Part shown: piece after piece, positions 48,853-60,686 of the stretch
Position numbering within the stretch: the first letter of the stretch is position 1
Layout of the letters: every line of letters begins with the position of its first letter
From: Arctopsyche grandis
Taxonomy: Eukaryota > Arthropoda > Insecta > Trichoptera > Hydropsychidae
Direction of reading: 5' to 3'
Assembly: GCF_051622035.1 (NCBI RefSeq)
Contig: NC_135360.1
Location: 29,219,206 to 29,283,205, forward strand
Length of the DNA: 64,000 bases
The notes under the pieces: model-generated
Seen by the model: the letters and a program-made list of their open reading frames with translations, nothing else
What the model was told of the DNA's origin: nothing
Databases searched by the model: none
Position numbers and translations under genes: made by a program

Positions 48853-49537
48853 CTAAAATTAATTATAAAAATGACTCTCTAAATTTGTATTAAAAATACT
48901 ACTACTAAATAGTTATTAATATTAAACTAAAGTTATGCAAAAAATAGTACATACCTGTAGATGATAATTCCATAGTGTTAAAACAAAAAGTTTTTAAAAA
49001 AATTTCTTATGTTTATACTTAAGAAATTTGAAAACAGTGCGTTCAATTTATCTTTTAAAACGAGACTAATTCAGGTGACAAATATTGCCGTCACAAAACT
49101 TTTTTTTGTGAGCGATATGTATTTTATTTATTGAGCAGATATTACAGATTATGATTTCTCAGGAACCACTTTTATTATTATTATTCTATACTGAGAAATG
49201 CAACAAATATTGGGATTAACATCTACTTCGTTTTGGACTTATGCTTATTATCAGTTTCAGCCAGTATGGTTCGGGAAGCGTGGTAGTGGGGGAGGGGGTG
49301 ATTATGGTCATTTTAATTTATAAAAAAAATTCCAACAATATCCGACAACCGGAAGTAGAAATTTTGTGTTGTGTAAGTTTCCCTACATTTGCGTTCAATT
49401 TGTATCAAAAATGTTCACATAACTGACATGCGAGAACGTGTATGTATGTTTAATTATTGAATTTTGTTTTGTAACCTTCATATATTCCTCAAATACATAT
49501 GAAGATAAAGTTATGGGTTTTTTTATGCCTAGCGACC
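48853..49537. other. unique AT-rich spacer
   Basis: Nothing recognisable. Confidence 0.4.
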
Positions 49538-50170
49538 CAGCTGACTGGGAAAGTAGGAAAGTAGGATTAAAAAAAAACGTAGATAAGACCAAACTAATGT
49601 TCAATAGTTATTGCATGCCTGATAGCATTTTATTATATGATAAACTAGTATAAGTAGTAAATAGTTATTTATATTGACATAGGTCAAATAATTGACATGT
49701 CCGGTAGTAAAGATGAAGGGATAAAGAGACCTATGAAATTAGGATGGAGTGCTGTTTTTATATCAAAAATGCCACTCTGCCTGGAGAAAAAGATCGATCA
49801 ATGCGTTTTGCCAGTGATGACGTATGGATGTGAAACTTAAACACTGAACGCCAAGATGCTACACAAAGTCCAATGCACTCAAAGAATTATAGGACGCTGT
49901 ATGCTTGGCATAACGAGGAAAGACAGGAAGCCGAACACGTGGGTGAGAAGTATGACAAGGGTAGTGGACATGGTGGATAGAGTAAAGAGATTGAAATGGC
50001 AATGGGCGGACGTGGCTAGAAGAATGGACGAAAGATGGTCAAAATAAGTGCTTGAATGGTACTTGAGAGAACGCAAAAGGGTAAAAGGAAGACCGCAGGG
50101 AAGATGAGTGGACGAAATTAGGAAAATGTGTGGGGTGAGATGGATACGAGTAACGCAAAATAGAGACAAT
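49538..50170 (+). pseudogene. RTE-like LINE fragment, degenerate copy
   Basis: Parallel to 46138-46790 throughout (ESRKVGLKKNVDKTKLMFNS, VLPVMTYGCET then a stop, RIIGRCMLGITRKDRK) but with more stops, frameshifts and a deletion in the AFGRMNAVFK block. It ends without the ATG tail. Confidence 0.8.
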
Positions 50171-50189
50171 ATGTATGTACATACATGCA

Positions 50190-50500
50190 CAGAAAAAAAA
50201 ATTCTGCAGATTTTTTTAGAAAAGCGGACTATATTTTTTGTCTTTTCTTAAGATTATAGAGGTGTAAGAAAATTTTGAATTCAGGATTTTAGCGTGTTTT
50301 TTTGTTGGTTACAAAAAGACAGCGGGAAGATACATATATATATGAATTATGACTAGCTAACGAATCGGTTATCTCATCAGTTAAATAAAATATAAGAATC
50401 GGATCTAAATGACAAATGTAAATATTATCAGTTATAATGTCAATATGCCTAAAATAATCAATTAATGGACTTAATGATACACGAGTAATATTTTAAAAAA
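50190..50500 (-). other. orphan protease upstream flank
   Basis: Matches the upstream flank of protease copy 1: TTAAGATTATAGAGGTGTAA against 44740, TTATCTCATCAGTTAAATAA against 45220, AATCGGATCT shared. No protease exon remains below it; the RTE fragment occupies that place. Confidence 0.55.
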
Positions 50501-51807
50501 CGTGATGATTCACACTTTCTTTTAAAAGCTAGGAAAATAAGTCTCGGTGTTACGGGTGAAATAATATTAAAAATAAAAAAAACCATCCAATTACTAAAAA
50601 TAAATGCATTATATGAGGTGTAATTTATCAGTTGGTACAAACTGGTAAATCCCACCTTCCTCGGTCAGCAAAATCGCATAAATACATATGTATGTATTAT
50701 CACCCAAACAATAACAAAAAACGTATATATGTAGACACTGTACTGTAAAATAATATATAAATACCTACACATAGTATACACAAACATAATAAAAAACATT
50801 GAAATAAAAATAATTCAAAAAGTCAAAATAAAATAATTACATATTGTTTTTAAAAGAAATACTACTTCCGGTTTACGAATTCTGACCAAAAACCTTATTA
50901 GCTCTAAGTTAGTATACATAAATAATACAAATATAAATTTTCAGCTAGATACGTTCAGGGGTGTGGAAAAATAATGGCCACAGCATTTTTGACCTTTCTT
51001 AGAGGAAAAAATCCCACTTGCGGCTTATTAAATTTAGTAATTTTTTTTATTTTTATTTACATCACATTGATACAAGAATTATACTTTTTCTTGAAGATGT
51101 ATTTAAGGGTCAAAAAAAATATTGTAAAATAATGAAACAAGAGTAAACTGCCACTTCCGGTTGACAGATGCTTACCAAATTTCATATAATACATATCTTG
51201 GTAATAAGCTTAAACTTATAGATATGAAATTTCAGGTCAATAAACCAAAAGGTTTCTTAGAAAAACCTTGATTCTCCTGAGTTATTACTCAGGAGAATCA
51301 ACAAGTACTAGTTATGGTTCAGGTAAAAATATTTAAAAAATATAAGGATATAAAATTTATAATTTTTATTACACGTAAAAAAATTTAGTCCGATTTAGTT
51401 ACTGGTTTGCGTGATAATTGAATTCAAAAAGATAATAGAATTCAAAAAGATAATTGAAAACAAAAAAAGAGAACACCTACATATAAGGGGAGGGTACCAT
51501 TTCTGGTCAACTTAAAAATTTGAAAAAATATTACATCGTATCGATAAGAATTTCAGTAACCAATACTAAGTTTCAGGTCCCCAAATTACACGGACACACG
51601 TTTTCTATAAAGTCTTTTTAATTTGAAAGAGTGATTAGATTAACTGCGATACCAAATAATCGAGCAAGTATCAAACAAACTACGCACTATCGTCATATAC
51701 ATACATACATATGTATGTACATACATACATTCAAATTATCTTATTACAAAATCCACATTTAAAAGAGCTTTGAGCAAATATGATTGATGTGAAGGTATAT
51801 CCATCAT
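50501..51807. other. unique AT-rich region
   Basis: A TACA/TATG microsatellite at 51695-51730 and a short inverted repeat (GATTCTCCTGAGTTA/TAACT...CAGGAGAATC, 51270-51300). No gene seen. Confidence 0.4.
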
Positions 51808-52278
51808 TTTTATTTTTTTTATTTTTTATTTTTTTTTATTTCATACCAGGAAGGCATTACAGGTATACCCCAATGCGCCTTCCTGGCCAATTACAAACAA
51901 TACAGCATTTTTTTTATTATATAAGTCGCTAAATTACGAGACACTGACTAAAACTCGATAATTAACGAGACATCTATGAATTATACACACACATTATATT
52001 GTAATATTTACATTTATCATACTCAAATAGTGGTGACATAGTGGGTAGGAAGGATTTTTAGCCAATTTTTAATCGGGAATCGTTTCAACAATGAAATCAG
52101 AGAAAATTGGCAAACTCTGATAGGAATCGATCGACCAGGAGTCACAAATCCTGGCCTGACCAGCAGCATTACAGATATACTCAGAAAAATTCTTTTCAAT
52201 CGAGGTCATCTCAAGGGATCGAACCCGGCGCCTCTCAGTGTTAAGCAGAAGCTTAACGACCGAGCCACGCTGCTGGCT
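51808..52278 (-). mobile_element. family-1 SINE, full length (best copy)
   Basis: Minus strand order: head AGCCAGCAGCGTGGCTCGGT (A-box region) at 52259-52278, B box GGTTCGATCC near 52221, central domain (GGTCGATCGATTCCTATCAG) near 52115, 3' body, tail hairpin CCAGGAAGGC...GCCTTCCTGG with a 10-bp perfect stem (51846-51886), and an A-rich tail (51808-51843). This copy defines the family best. Confidence 0.9.
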
Positions 52279-52414
52279 AATGTTATCCAATTTTATGTTA
52301 TCCATCAGTTGCTATGTGACTTTCAAACTGAAATAAAACAACAATTCAACTGGCTCATAACTTGAGTGGAAAAAAATTAAAATCATTCGAAATCACCAAG
52401 TAAACATAATAAAA

Positions 52415-55225
52415 ATGACAGATAATTCCCTGCGCATATTAACATGGAATGCAAACGGACTCAATCAGAGAGTCCATGAACTTGAAGTGTTTTTAAAGAC
52501 AAACAACATCGATTTAGCACTAATATCAGAAACACACTTCACAAAAAAGTTACATAAAGATAAATGGATACTCAGCTTATTGGACAACACATCCTAGTGA
52601 ACGAGCTCGCGGTGGTACTGCCATTTTAATCAAAAAAAATATCCAGCACTTCGGACCAAAAGATATCAGAGAACCATTCATGCAAGCTACTATCATCACA
52701 ATTAAAGATGGCAATGCTGACTTACATATTGCTGCAGCATATTGTCCTCCAAAGCATACCATCACAAAATAACAATTTATAAACATCTTTAATTCCCTTG
52801 GGCCAAAATTTATTATTGGAGGAGACTACAACGTTAAACATAAAGCTTGGGGATCACGACTTATAACTCCTAGTAAAGGAAACAACCTTCTATACGCGAT
52901 TCAGAGCTTCTCGTGCGAGTACCATTCCTCACAAAAACCAACCTTCTGGCCGACCGACAGTAAAAAGGTACCAGATTTAATTGACTTTTTTATATCCAAA
53001 GGAATAGCCCCAAACCACATTGAGGTCGAAGGAATAGAGGACCTTACTTCTGATCACACACCCGTGCTAATGACACTGAGCACACTGGTAATTAAAAGAA
53101 TAAGGAGACAGAACCTGACAAATAAAAGCACTAACTGGGATATGTTCAGAAAAAAACTAGACCGATCAATAAATTTAATAGTGAAACTTAAAACTATAGA
53201 AGATCTCGAACTACACACTCGAAATTTTATTGACTCTGTACGAGAGGCTGCGAAAGAAGCTACACCTGTACCAAAAGAAAAACCAGACCAAATCATTAAT
53301 TACCCCATGGAAATTAGACAATTGATTAAAGAAAGACGTAGAACAAGACGAATATGGCATAAAACCAGAAATATTGCAGACAAAAGAGAATTTAATCACA
53401 TAAGTAACAAAGTTAACCGACTTATTAAAGAGCACAAACAAAAATGTTTTGAAAAATATTTGGAAGGTTTGGGCCCTGCAGCTGATAAAAATCACTCACT
53501 ATGGAAAGCAACTAGGAAATTCAAACGACCAATTCTACAAATACCATCTCTGAAAAATGCGCAAGGAGAGTGGATAAGAAGCAACAAAGAAAAAGCTGAG
53601 CTGTTTGCACAACACTTAGAGACAGTATTCCAACCACACAATATTCAATCTGATGCTGATTATACACCAATGTATCAACCACAGCAAATAATCATAACTG
53701 TCACCCCTATGGAAGTAGCTAAAGAAATAGATGACAATATAAATCCTAAAAAGGCACCTGGAATTGACGAAATCTCACCGGGACTCTTCAAGAAACTTTC
53801 GAAAAAAGCTATTATCAAGCTAACATACTTATACAATGCATGTTTCCGGCTCAAGCATGTGCCAGAGTGCTTCAAAACTGCTCACATCATCATGTTGAAG
53901 AAACCAGAAAAGTCACCCGAACAAGTAACATCATACAGACCAATATCCTTGTTGTCTGCGATCTCTAAGCTATTCGAAAAACTATTATTAAAAAGACTCA
54001 AGCCCTTAATCGAAGTTTCCGACTTCCAATTTGGCTTTAAGTCGAAACATTCTACCATCGATCAAGTGCACCGTGTTATTTCAAAAATAGAGCAATCGCT
54101 AGAGGAAAAAAAGTATTGTCCGGCTGTATTTCTTGATGTCTCATAGGCCTTCGACAGGGTATGGCACGAAGGACTTATCCACAAAATCAGCAAGTCATTA
54201 CCTGGAAATAATGTCAAATTACTGGAATCATACTTATCCGGACTCAAATTCAGAGTTGCTCATGAGGAGGCATTCTCTAACTTTTTCACAGCCTCTGCAG
54301 GAGTACCACAGGGAAGCGTAATAGGGCCTATACTGTACCTGATATACACTGCTGACATCCCGACAAGCGAAGATACATTCATTGGAACAGTTGACACAGT
54401 CATTATGTCATCGAGCGAGTTGCAGGTGGAAGCATTTGAACGCATGCAGCGTGCACTGGACAAGATCAGCAAATGGACCAAGGACTGGAAAATGAAACTC
54501 AACGAGCTAAAATCAATGCAGGTCACATTTGCACTGCAACGAAATAGTGTCAGCATTCAGACTTTCATAAACGGAATCCAAGTTCCACAAACTTTGTCAG
54601 CCAAATATTTAGGACTGCATCTTGACTCAAGGCTTACGTGGAGGCATCACATTAAAAAAAAATAGAACAGATTCGAATGAAACAAAGAGAAATGCATTGG
54701 CTAATAGGAAGACACTCCAAATTAGACCTACAATGCAAAAAACTGATATACCAGGCAATCGTAAAGCCAATATGGACATATGGCATAGAACTGTGGGGAT
54801 GCAGTAAGCCATCCAATATCGAAAAAATGCAAAGATGTCAAAACCAGTTTCTGAGGATTATCACCGATGCATATCGCTTCGTCACAAATGAAGAGATCCA
54901 CAAGGACCTTAAAATCCAAAAAGTAAAAGAAGTCATCCGAGAATGCGCCGGGAGGCACGATTTGAGACTGCACCGTCACCCTAACATAGAAGCGTTGCAG
55001 CTATTGGACACAACTCACCAGCAGAGGCGTTTAAAGCGAAAAAAGCCTCACGAATTGGTGTTCTGAATGTGAGAGATTCAGAAGCCCAATTCACAATTTT
55101 GGGGACGGAGTGATGATTCCGTAATGCCCGTACGTGATCTGAAGAGCAACGATATCACTGGTGATGATTTATCGGGAATCGATAAGATGGCACCAACAAA
55201 GAAAAACAAAAAAAAATAAAATAAA
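52415..55225 (+). pseudogene. Jockey-like LINE ORF2 (endonuclease-RT), degenerate
   Basis: The endonuclease starts at 52415 (LRILTWNANGLNQ, LISETHF). It shifts frame near 52595 and has a stop near 52770, then continues with FIIGGDYNVKHKAWGS and SDHTPVLMTL. The 360-aa frame 53064-54146 covers the linker and RT (ITSYRPISLLS-like VTSYRPISLL, FGFKSKHSTIDQ). After a stop the RT continues with AGVPQGSVIGPILY; the YADD box region reads GTVDTVIM and lacks the catalytic Asp pair. The C-terminal frame is 54677-55066. An A-rich tail ends at 55225. ORF1 is missing and a SINE abuts the 5' side. Not functional. Confidence 0.85.
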
Positions 55226-56341
55226 ATTATGTTCGCAACATAAAAGGAAACTGAATTCCGTAAGAAAAGTGGTAGACTGAAAAGTAGATAATTATGCGTT
55301 GCCCGATCATTTAGAGAATCTAAATAATTGGGCACCTGATAAGCCATTAATGTTCTTGAATATTTATAAATCCTTGAAGTTGGCATATAATAAAAAGTTG
55401 GAAATGGCTTTGTTAATCATAAATAAATATGTTAAAATGCAATGTCCCAAGATTATAGCCAATCTGTCAAGTAATCAGTAAAATGACGAATTATAAAATT
55501 AAAAATTCAATAATTAATTTGAACTATTAGAAAAATCAAAATTTAATAATTAATTAATTAAAATTTTGTGATTAACAGCAAATGCTTTTTCAAACCTATC
55601 ACCTCAACTTATATTTACCTGGTTGTAATATTCTATGTATAATATGTAATAACGTACATATAATCTCGAACACAATAATCTACATTTTATGATACTTGGA
55701 AATAAATAAACTAACATAAATTATATTTGCAAAGGATCTGTTTTATTTATTGATTAATACATACATTTGAAAGAATAATAGAACTTTCATACATTTAAAT
55801 AATACTTCCATGCATTTTTAATATGGTAATGATAAAAACACTTTTTTTATGTTATATCATGCCTTTTTATATATATATATATATACTATACATATGAATA
55901 CATACACAATCCTACGCATTTTTAGCACAAAAAATTATATAAAAATGAAACAACAATGGCAATCAGTATTTTTGTGAATGAGAATTTATGTCCTGCAAAA
56001 GTGCAGAATGTAGTTATACTTAACAAGTTAGAACAAGAAACTTGTACTCACTATACGACAATAAGAGATATAAAAAATGATCACTTAAACGAAAACCATG
56101 TGAAACGTTTAAGAGGTTAGTAAAAAATTGCAGAGATTCGGAAATTAAGAACCCTCATTTAAGTTCATCGAAGAATATGGAATATCGAACTGTTAGAGAT
56201 GTACATATGTACATATGTATGCAGTAAGGCATTCACAAGACGCCTGAATGTTCTTAAGAACGAGAGGGTACGAAGTGAGAACGTACATATGAGTCGATGC
56301 AGTCAAAAAACCCACATATTTTCAGACAATAAAATAATATA
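55226..56341. other. 3' flank and severed tail of protease copy 2
   Basis: 55690-56250 matches the 3' flanks of copies 1 and 3. On the minus strand, 56254-56341 is an open frame (FYCLKICG...) matching the C-terminal tail of copy 1 (YYLKISG...), cut off from its gene by the Tc1-like element. 56060-56130 is a repeat R2 copy absent from the copy 1 flank. 55299-55481 is a 60-codon frame I do not recognise. Confidence 0.65.
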
Positions 56342-57903
56342 CAGTGTAATTTGCGAAACTTGTGACAAATTTGACAAACATGTGGGAAACACGTATTTAT
56401 TTTAACACTGGTAGATAGATTGAATAGCCACCCACATGTGGTGGTGAAAAAAGCCGAAAATTTTGAAACTGGGGATGAAAGAAACAAAGAATCAGTTCAC
56501 GGTCAGTTTTCTCCCTGTTAACACGCTGCGTAAATTAACAATTATTGACTTAAAAATAGACTTAAGATTTAATTATTTTTAAATATTTTAAATACAAGTT
56601 GTAAATTAATATTATTGTGTATAATTTATTGTGTTTTTATGTTCGCTTTAATATATTTTTTGATTTTTTAATCAAAAACTTTTTTTTTGAAATGGCTCCA
56701 AAAAAACCATTTCAGAAGATGTGAAAGTGGCCATTGCAATGCTTATTAGTGAAAAGACATATAGTTACAGACAAATTGCAAAAAAATTTCATGTTTCTCA
56801 CCCTACGGTAGCCCATATTGCACAATTGGTGCAATCGGGAGTTTCTCCAACTGCTACATTATACGACAAATGTGGGAGAAAACGAAAAACCACACCGCGA
56901 ACGGATCGAAAAATCATCACCATAGCTTTGGAGAACCGTAAGGTGCCTAATAAAGGTATTCTGAACTAAGAGGGTATCGATATTTCCACAAGGACAATGC
57001 AACGTAGATTTCGTGAAGTTAACGTCAAGAGCCGAACTCCCATAAAAAGCCAAAATTGACACCAACGATGAAAAAAAAGCTCAGGAGCATCAGCAATGGA
57101 CTGTTGATGATTGGAAAAAGGTATTGTTTAAATATTAATATTAAACTAAAAAATACTTGAGAAACCTCCTATGTACTAATTATTCATTCATTTTAGGTTT
57201 GTTTCTCTGACGAAACAATTCTAAGGACAATGACAGATGTTGTCCAATACATCAGAAGACGACCTTCCGAGAAGCTGAGCGACGAATGCACCATTCAAAC
57301 AACAAAATAAAATGCATCTGTATGGTGTGGTCCGTTATTAGCGGAAAAGGGGCTGGACCCATAAGGGGCTGGGCCCGTACATTGGGGCAGGATCAATACA
57401 AAAAAATGTTGTTGAACGGATTTTTGCCTTATTTTGAATCAGAGGGGATGGATGCACATAATTACATTTTTATGCAAGATGTCACACGGCCAAAACAATT
57501 AACAACTACCTGACCACAAAAAATATTCGAATTTTGTTATGGCCAGGTAATTCACCGGATTTAAATCCGATTTAAAATTTTTGGGGGTATTAAAAAGTAT
57601 TTTTTATAACAGCCCTAATACTACGTTAGATAATTTAAAAGAAAAAATTATAGATACATGGAAAAATAATTCAAAAATCAAAAAAACCATACAGTCATGC
57701 ATAGAGATCAATTCGGGCTGTTATAACAAATAGGAGAGGGACAACTAAATATTAAGCTAATTACAGTTTTTTTTTGTTAATATTATTGATGAATATATTA
57801 TGCGTGTATAATAAAAAGTTTTGTTTCATTTCCTGTTCTAAAATTTAACAAAATCGACAAAAAACGAGTTTTACGCTAGTGGTAAGAACTTCCTGTCATG
57901 GGG
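56342..57903 (+). mobile_element. Tc1-like transposon, inactive
   Basis: Comparing with the uninterrupted copy 1 locus (40255-40275), the insertion lies between TA at 56340-56341 and TA at 57904-57905. Translation from about 56691 gives MAPKKPF, a frameshift, then a helix-turn-helix (YSYRQIAKKFHVSHPTVAHI), VCFSDE, MVWSVISGKG, YIFMQDVTRP, LLWPGNSPDLNPI and LKSIFYNSPNTTL, the order of a Tc1 transposase, with many stops. 57121-57196 looks like a GT-AG intron between WKK and VCFSDE. The two ends do not form a clear long inverted repeat, so the right end may be altered. Confidence 0.8.
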
Positions 57904-59163
57904 TACATATTATAACAAAAGTAAAAATAACAAAAAGTACTATGAAATTACTAAAAATTGACGTTTTTGTGTTCTGGGTGATCGTCAAATCGATCCAATT
58001 TTTGTATGCAGATACTCGAGACCATACTCCCGGTTTGATTGAAACTCCAGAGCAATCGTCACCCCAAGAAGTGATACCATGGAGCTTTCCATCGATTACC
58101 ATAGGATCTCTAGAATTACCATCGCATGCGCCATTATTCCGGGTTGATATTGCACACATCATATTGTCAGTTACTAAAAAAACTCCATCTTTGTAGGTTG
58201 CGAAGCAAATTTCTTGATTTACGATTACTAGTTTGTCTATAAGAAGTTTTTCATTGTAATTTCCGCCCTATTCCACATATTAAGATATGATTAATATAAT
58301 ATTTTATTCTAAATTACTCAACATTTTTATACTATAAATTTTACCGTTTTAGTTTTTCCCCATCCGGCAATGATAGCTACAGACCCATCTTTCACACGAA
58401 TGTCCTGTGATGGCATTGGGATTATTTTTGTTGTTTGGCCATCAATCTGAAGTGGATTGGTTAAAAATAACAAGGCTATATCGTTATCTGAGGTGTCATA
58501 TGAGAAATTGGGATGTTTGATAATCTTATATACATTCTCCTCTTGTCCACCATTTTTGGTAAATACCGAACCTACACGTACTTTAAAATTGTTAGGGATG
58601 TTCTCCCTATTGTGAATGTAATTATTAATGTGTTAGTATTTAAATTTATTTATTGAGTATTAATTGACAACTGTAACGATTTGGCAAACTGGCTTACCTC
58701 ATATTTTATTGTAAAGTGTCAAGTTTACTTAAATGCTTATAATGAATAGTATGTCTACGTAAGGTGCTTGGAATCAATTTTAGCATGGAAAAGGGTGGGG
58801 GGAGTTCATTTGCCATAGGGTTACTATATCTATATGTAATTATGTTTAGAAATACCGGTCGTTGAAGCAATGGGCAGCGGTTAAGATGAAGCTTTCGTGT
58901 ATAATTGAGCCACCACAAAAATGTTGAAAGCTGTAGTCCTCGTACTCTTGAACAGATGCGATGTATGGAATTTGTTCGATAACAATCTCATCGCCGTTTT
59001 GTATCTTTCGCAGTATATTGCCGGAAGATGTTTCTGAAATATTTAAAAAACGGGGAATTTGAATTTGTGTTGAATTAAAATATTACAATTAAATCGAATA
59101 AATAGCATTATACTTACTAAATTCGCGAACAAAAAGAAGACAAAAAATAACAGTCAACCTCAT
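57896..59163 (-). CDS. serine protease homologue with broken active site (copy 2)
   Basis: Exons 59118-59163, 58856-59033, 58345-58606 and 57896-58267 join in frame to 285 residues, with the same phases as copy 1. Exon 1 is a signal peptide (MRLTVIFCLLFVREF); activation site RK-IQNG; His in TAAHC and Asp in DNDIALL are kept. The GDSGGP motif reads GNSRDP: Ser stays, but the Asp that stabilises the active form is Asn and both following Gly are changed. The trypsin specificity Asp is Gly. Activity is therefore doubtful; it may be a non-catalytic homologue or a decaying gene. The C-terminus ends inside the membrane segment (FVIICTP) because a Tc1-like element inserted there; the last two codons and stop come from the element. 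Confidence 0.82.
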
Positions 59164-59181
59164 ATTGTTGTTAATAGACGA

Positions 59182-59215
59182 TGTCTATTGAACAATCACC
59201 TTTCAGTACACATGT
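59182..59215 (-). promoter_or_regulatory. conserved proximal promoter block, copy 2
   Basis: TGTACTGAAAGG and TTGTTCAATAGACAT on the minus strand match the block of copy 1, with a TATATATA stretch just upstream (59214-59222). Confidence 0.5.
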
Positions 59216-60686
59216 ATATATACATAGCTTTATCAATAAATATAAACGGTAATGTATTATCAAATCAATCATCGTGATAAAATATTGAGATTGTCTTTTT
59301 TTAATGATAATAAATAATCAACATCTCAATGATGTATTAAAAATAGATAATGGTAAATAGAGTGTTTTTTGAAAACTTTCTTGTATTAACCAGGCTATAT
59401 TTTTTGCATTTATTAAAATTACGTAGGTTTAACAAAAAGTTGAATTCTGGATTTTAACGTGATCCGCTTTGGGACAACCTGCCATGGCACCTTTGGTAAA
59501 AATGAAATATAAAATTTAAATCTTACGGACTTTTCATGTAAGGGACAAATATTTTAAATGCAACTAATTTAACGTTTCAGCAATAAAATATTTTGAATTT
59601 GATGAAGAGTCTGATAATGAAACATCGTTAATGAATAGTCCTACATTAATTATATTTATTTTTTACTCTTTAAATTATATTTGGCTTTCTGCACTCTTGT
59701 TCGTTTTACCTTAAAAATGTAATAATAACAGAAAAATATTTTTGATCTTTTAAGAAGTTCAATGAATAAAATATTTATGTTTAGGCAAATTTGACTCGAA
59801 TACGCTTAAAGTCAAATGCGTTTGTATTTTTATATTAAAACTATATATACTATATATACTTCAATTAACAGCTATAGAAAAATACTGAAAGTCCCCTTTC
59901 AATAAATTTCATTTAAACAGAAAGCACAACTAAAACCAAGTCTACAAATACTCGTGCTTGGACACTTTGATAAAGATATATACATATGTACATGTGTAGT
60001 AAGAATTTTAGAAAAAGTAATTATATTTGAAGTTGTAAGTAGAAAGAGTCAATGCTGATCAATAAACGCTGACAATAATTGTAAATAATTCTATGTAATT
60101 ATATTCTCGTATGCTCACTTTTCTTCAGCATAATAATCAAAATTATATTATATTTGTATTACATTTGGAAATATGTATAAAAATAACTCCATAAATACAT
60201 GTAAAGGAATTGTTTTATTGATTTATTGATATATATTTACATACAACAATTAAATGAAAGAATAGTACTTACATATTAAATAAAATGATACTTAAAATAA
60301 TGATAGAAACGTTTTATTTTTATTTTGATTTAAATTTTTGAAAATATTAAAAACTATTGAAAATATTAAAACTTACAAACTAAAGAAACAAAAAAAAAAT
60401 TAAATCTACCCGGCAAAAATTCAACATGAATAAATACCAAATTATCGCAAGAAAATTACCCACTACAAAAATTTACGTTAATTAAGAGATTCGAAAAAGG
60501 AGAATTCAAATTAAAGCTCGCCGAGGAATATGGAAAATTGAACTGTTCGAGGCGTTCACAATAGATTGTGATAGTATTGCATGTCCTTCCAAACGAGAGA
60601 GTACGAAAATGCCATCATACGAAGATTTAGATTAGGAATTATAAAAGCAAAAAAAAACCTAGATAATTGGCATTAAGTATTCTAAA
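59216..60686. other. spacer between protease copies 2 and 3
   Basis: 59335-59460 matches the upstream flank of copy 1. 59755-60310 matches the 3' flank of copy 1 (39350-39850). The boundaries define a duplicated unit. No other gene. Confidence 0.55.
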
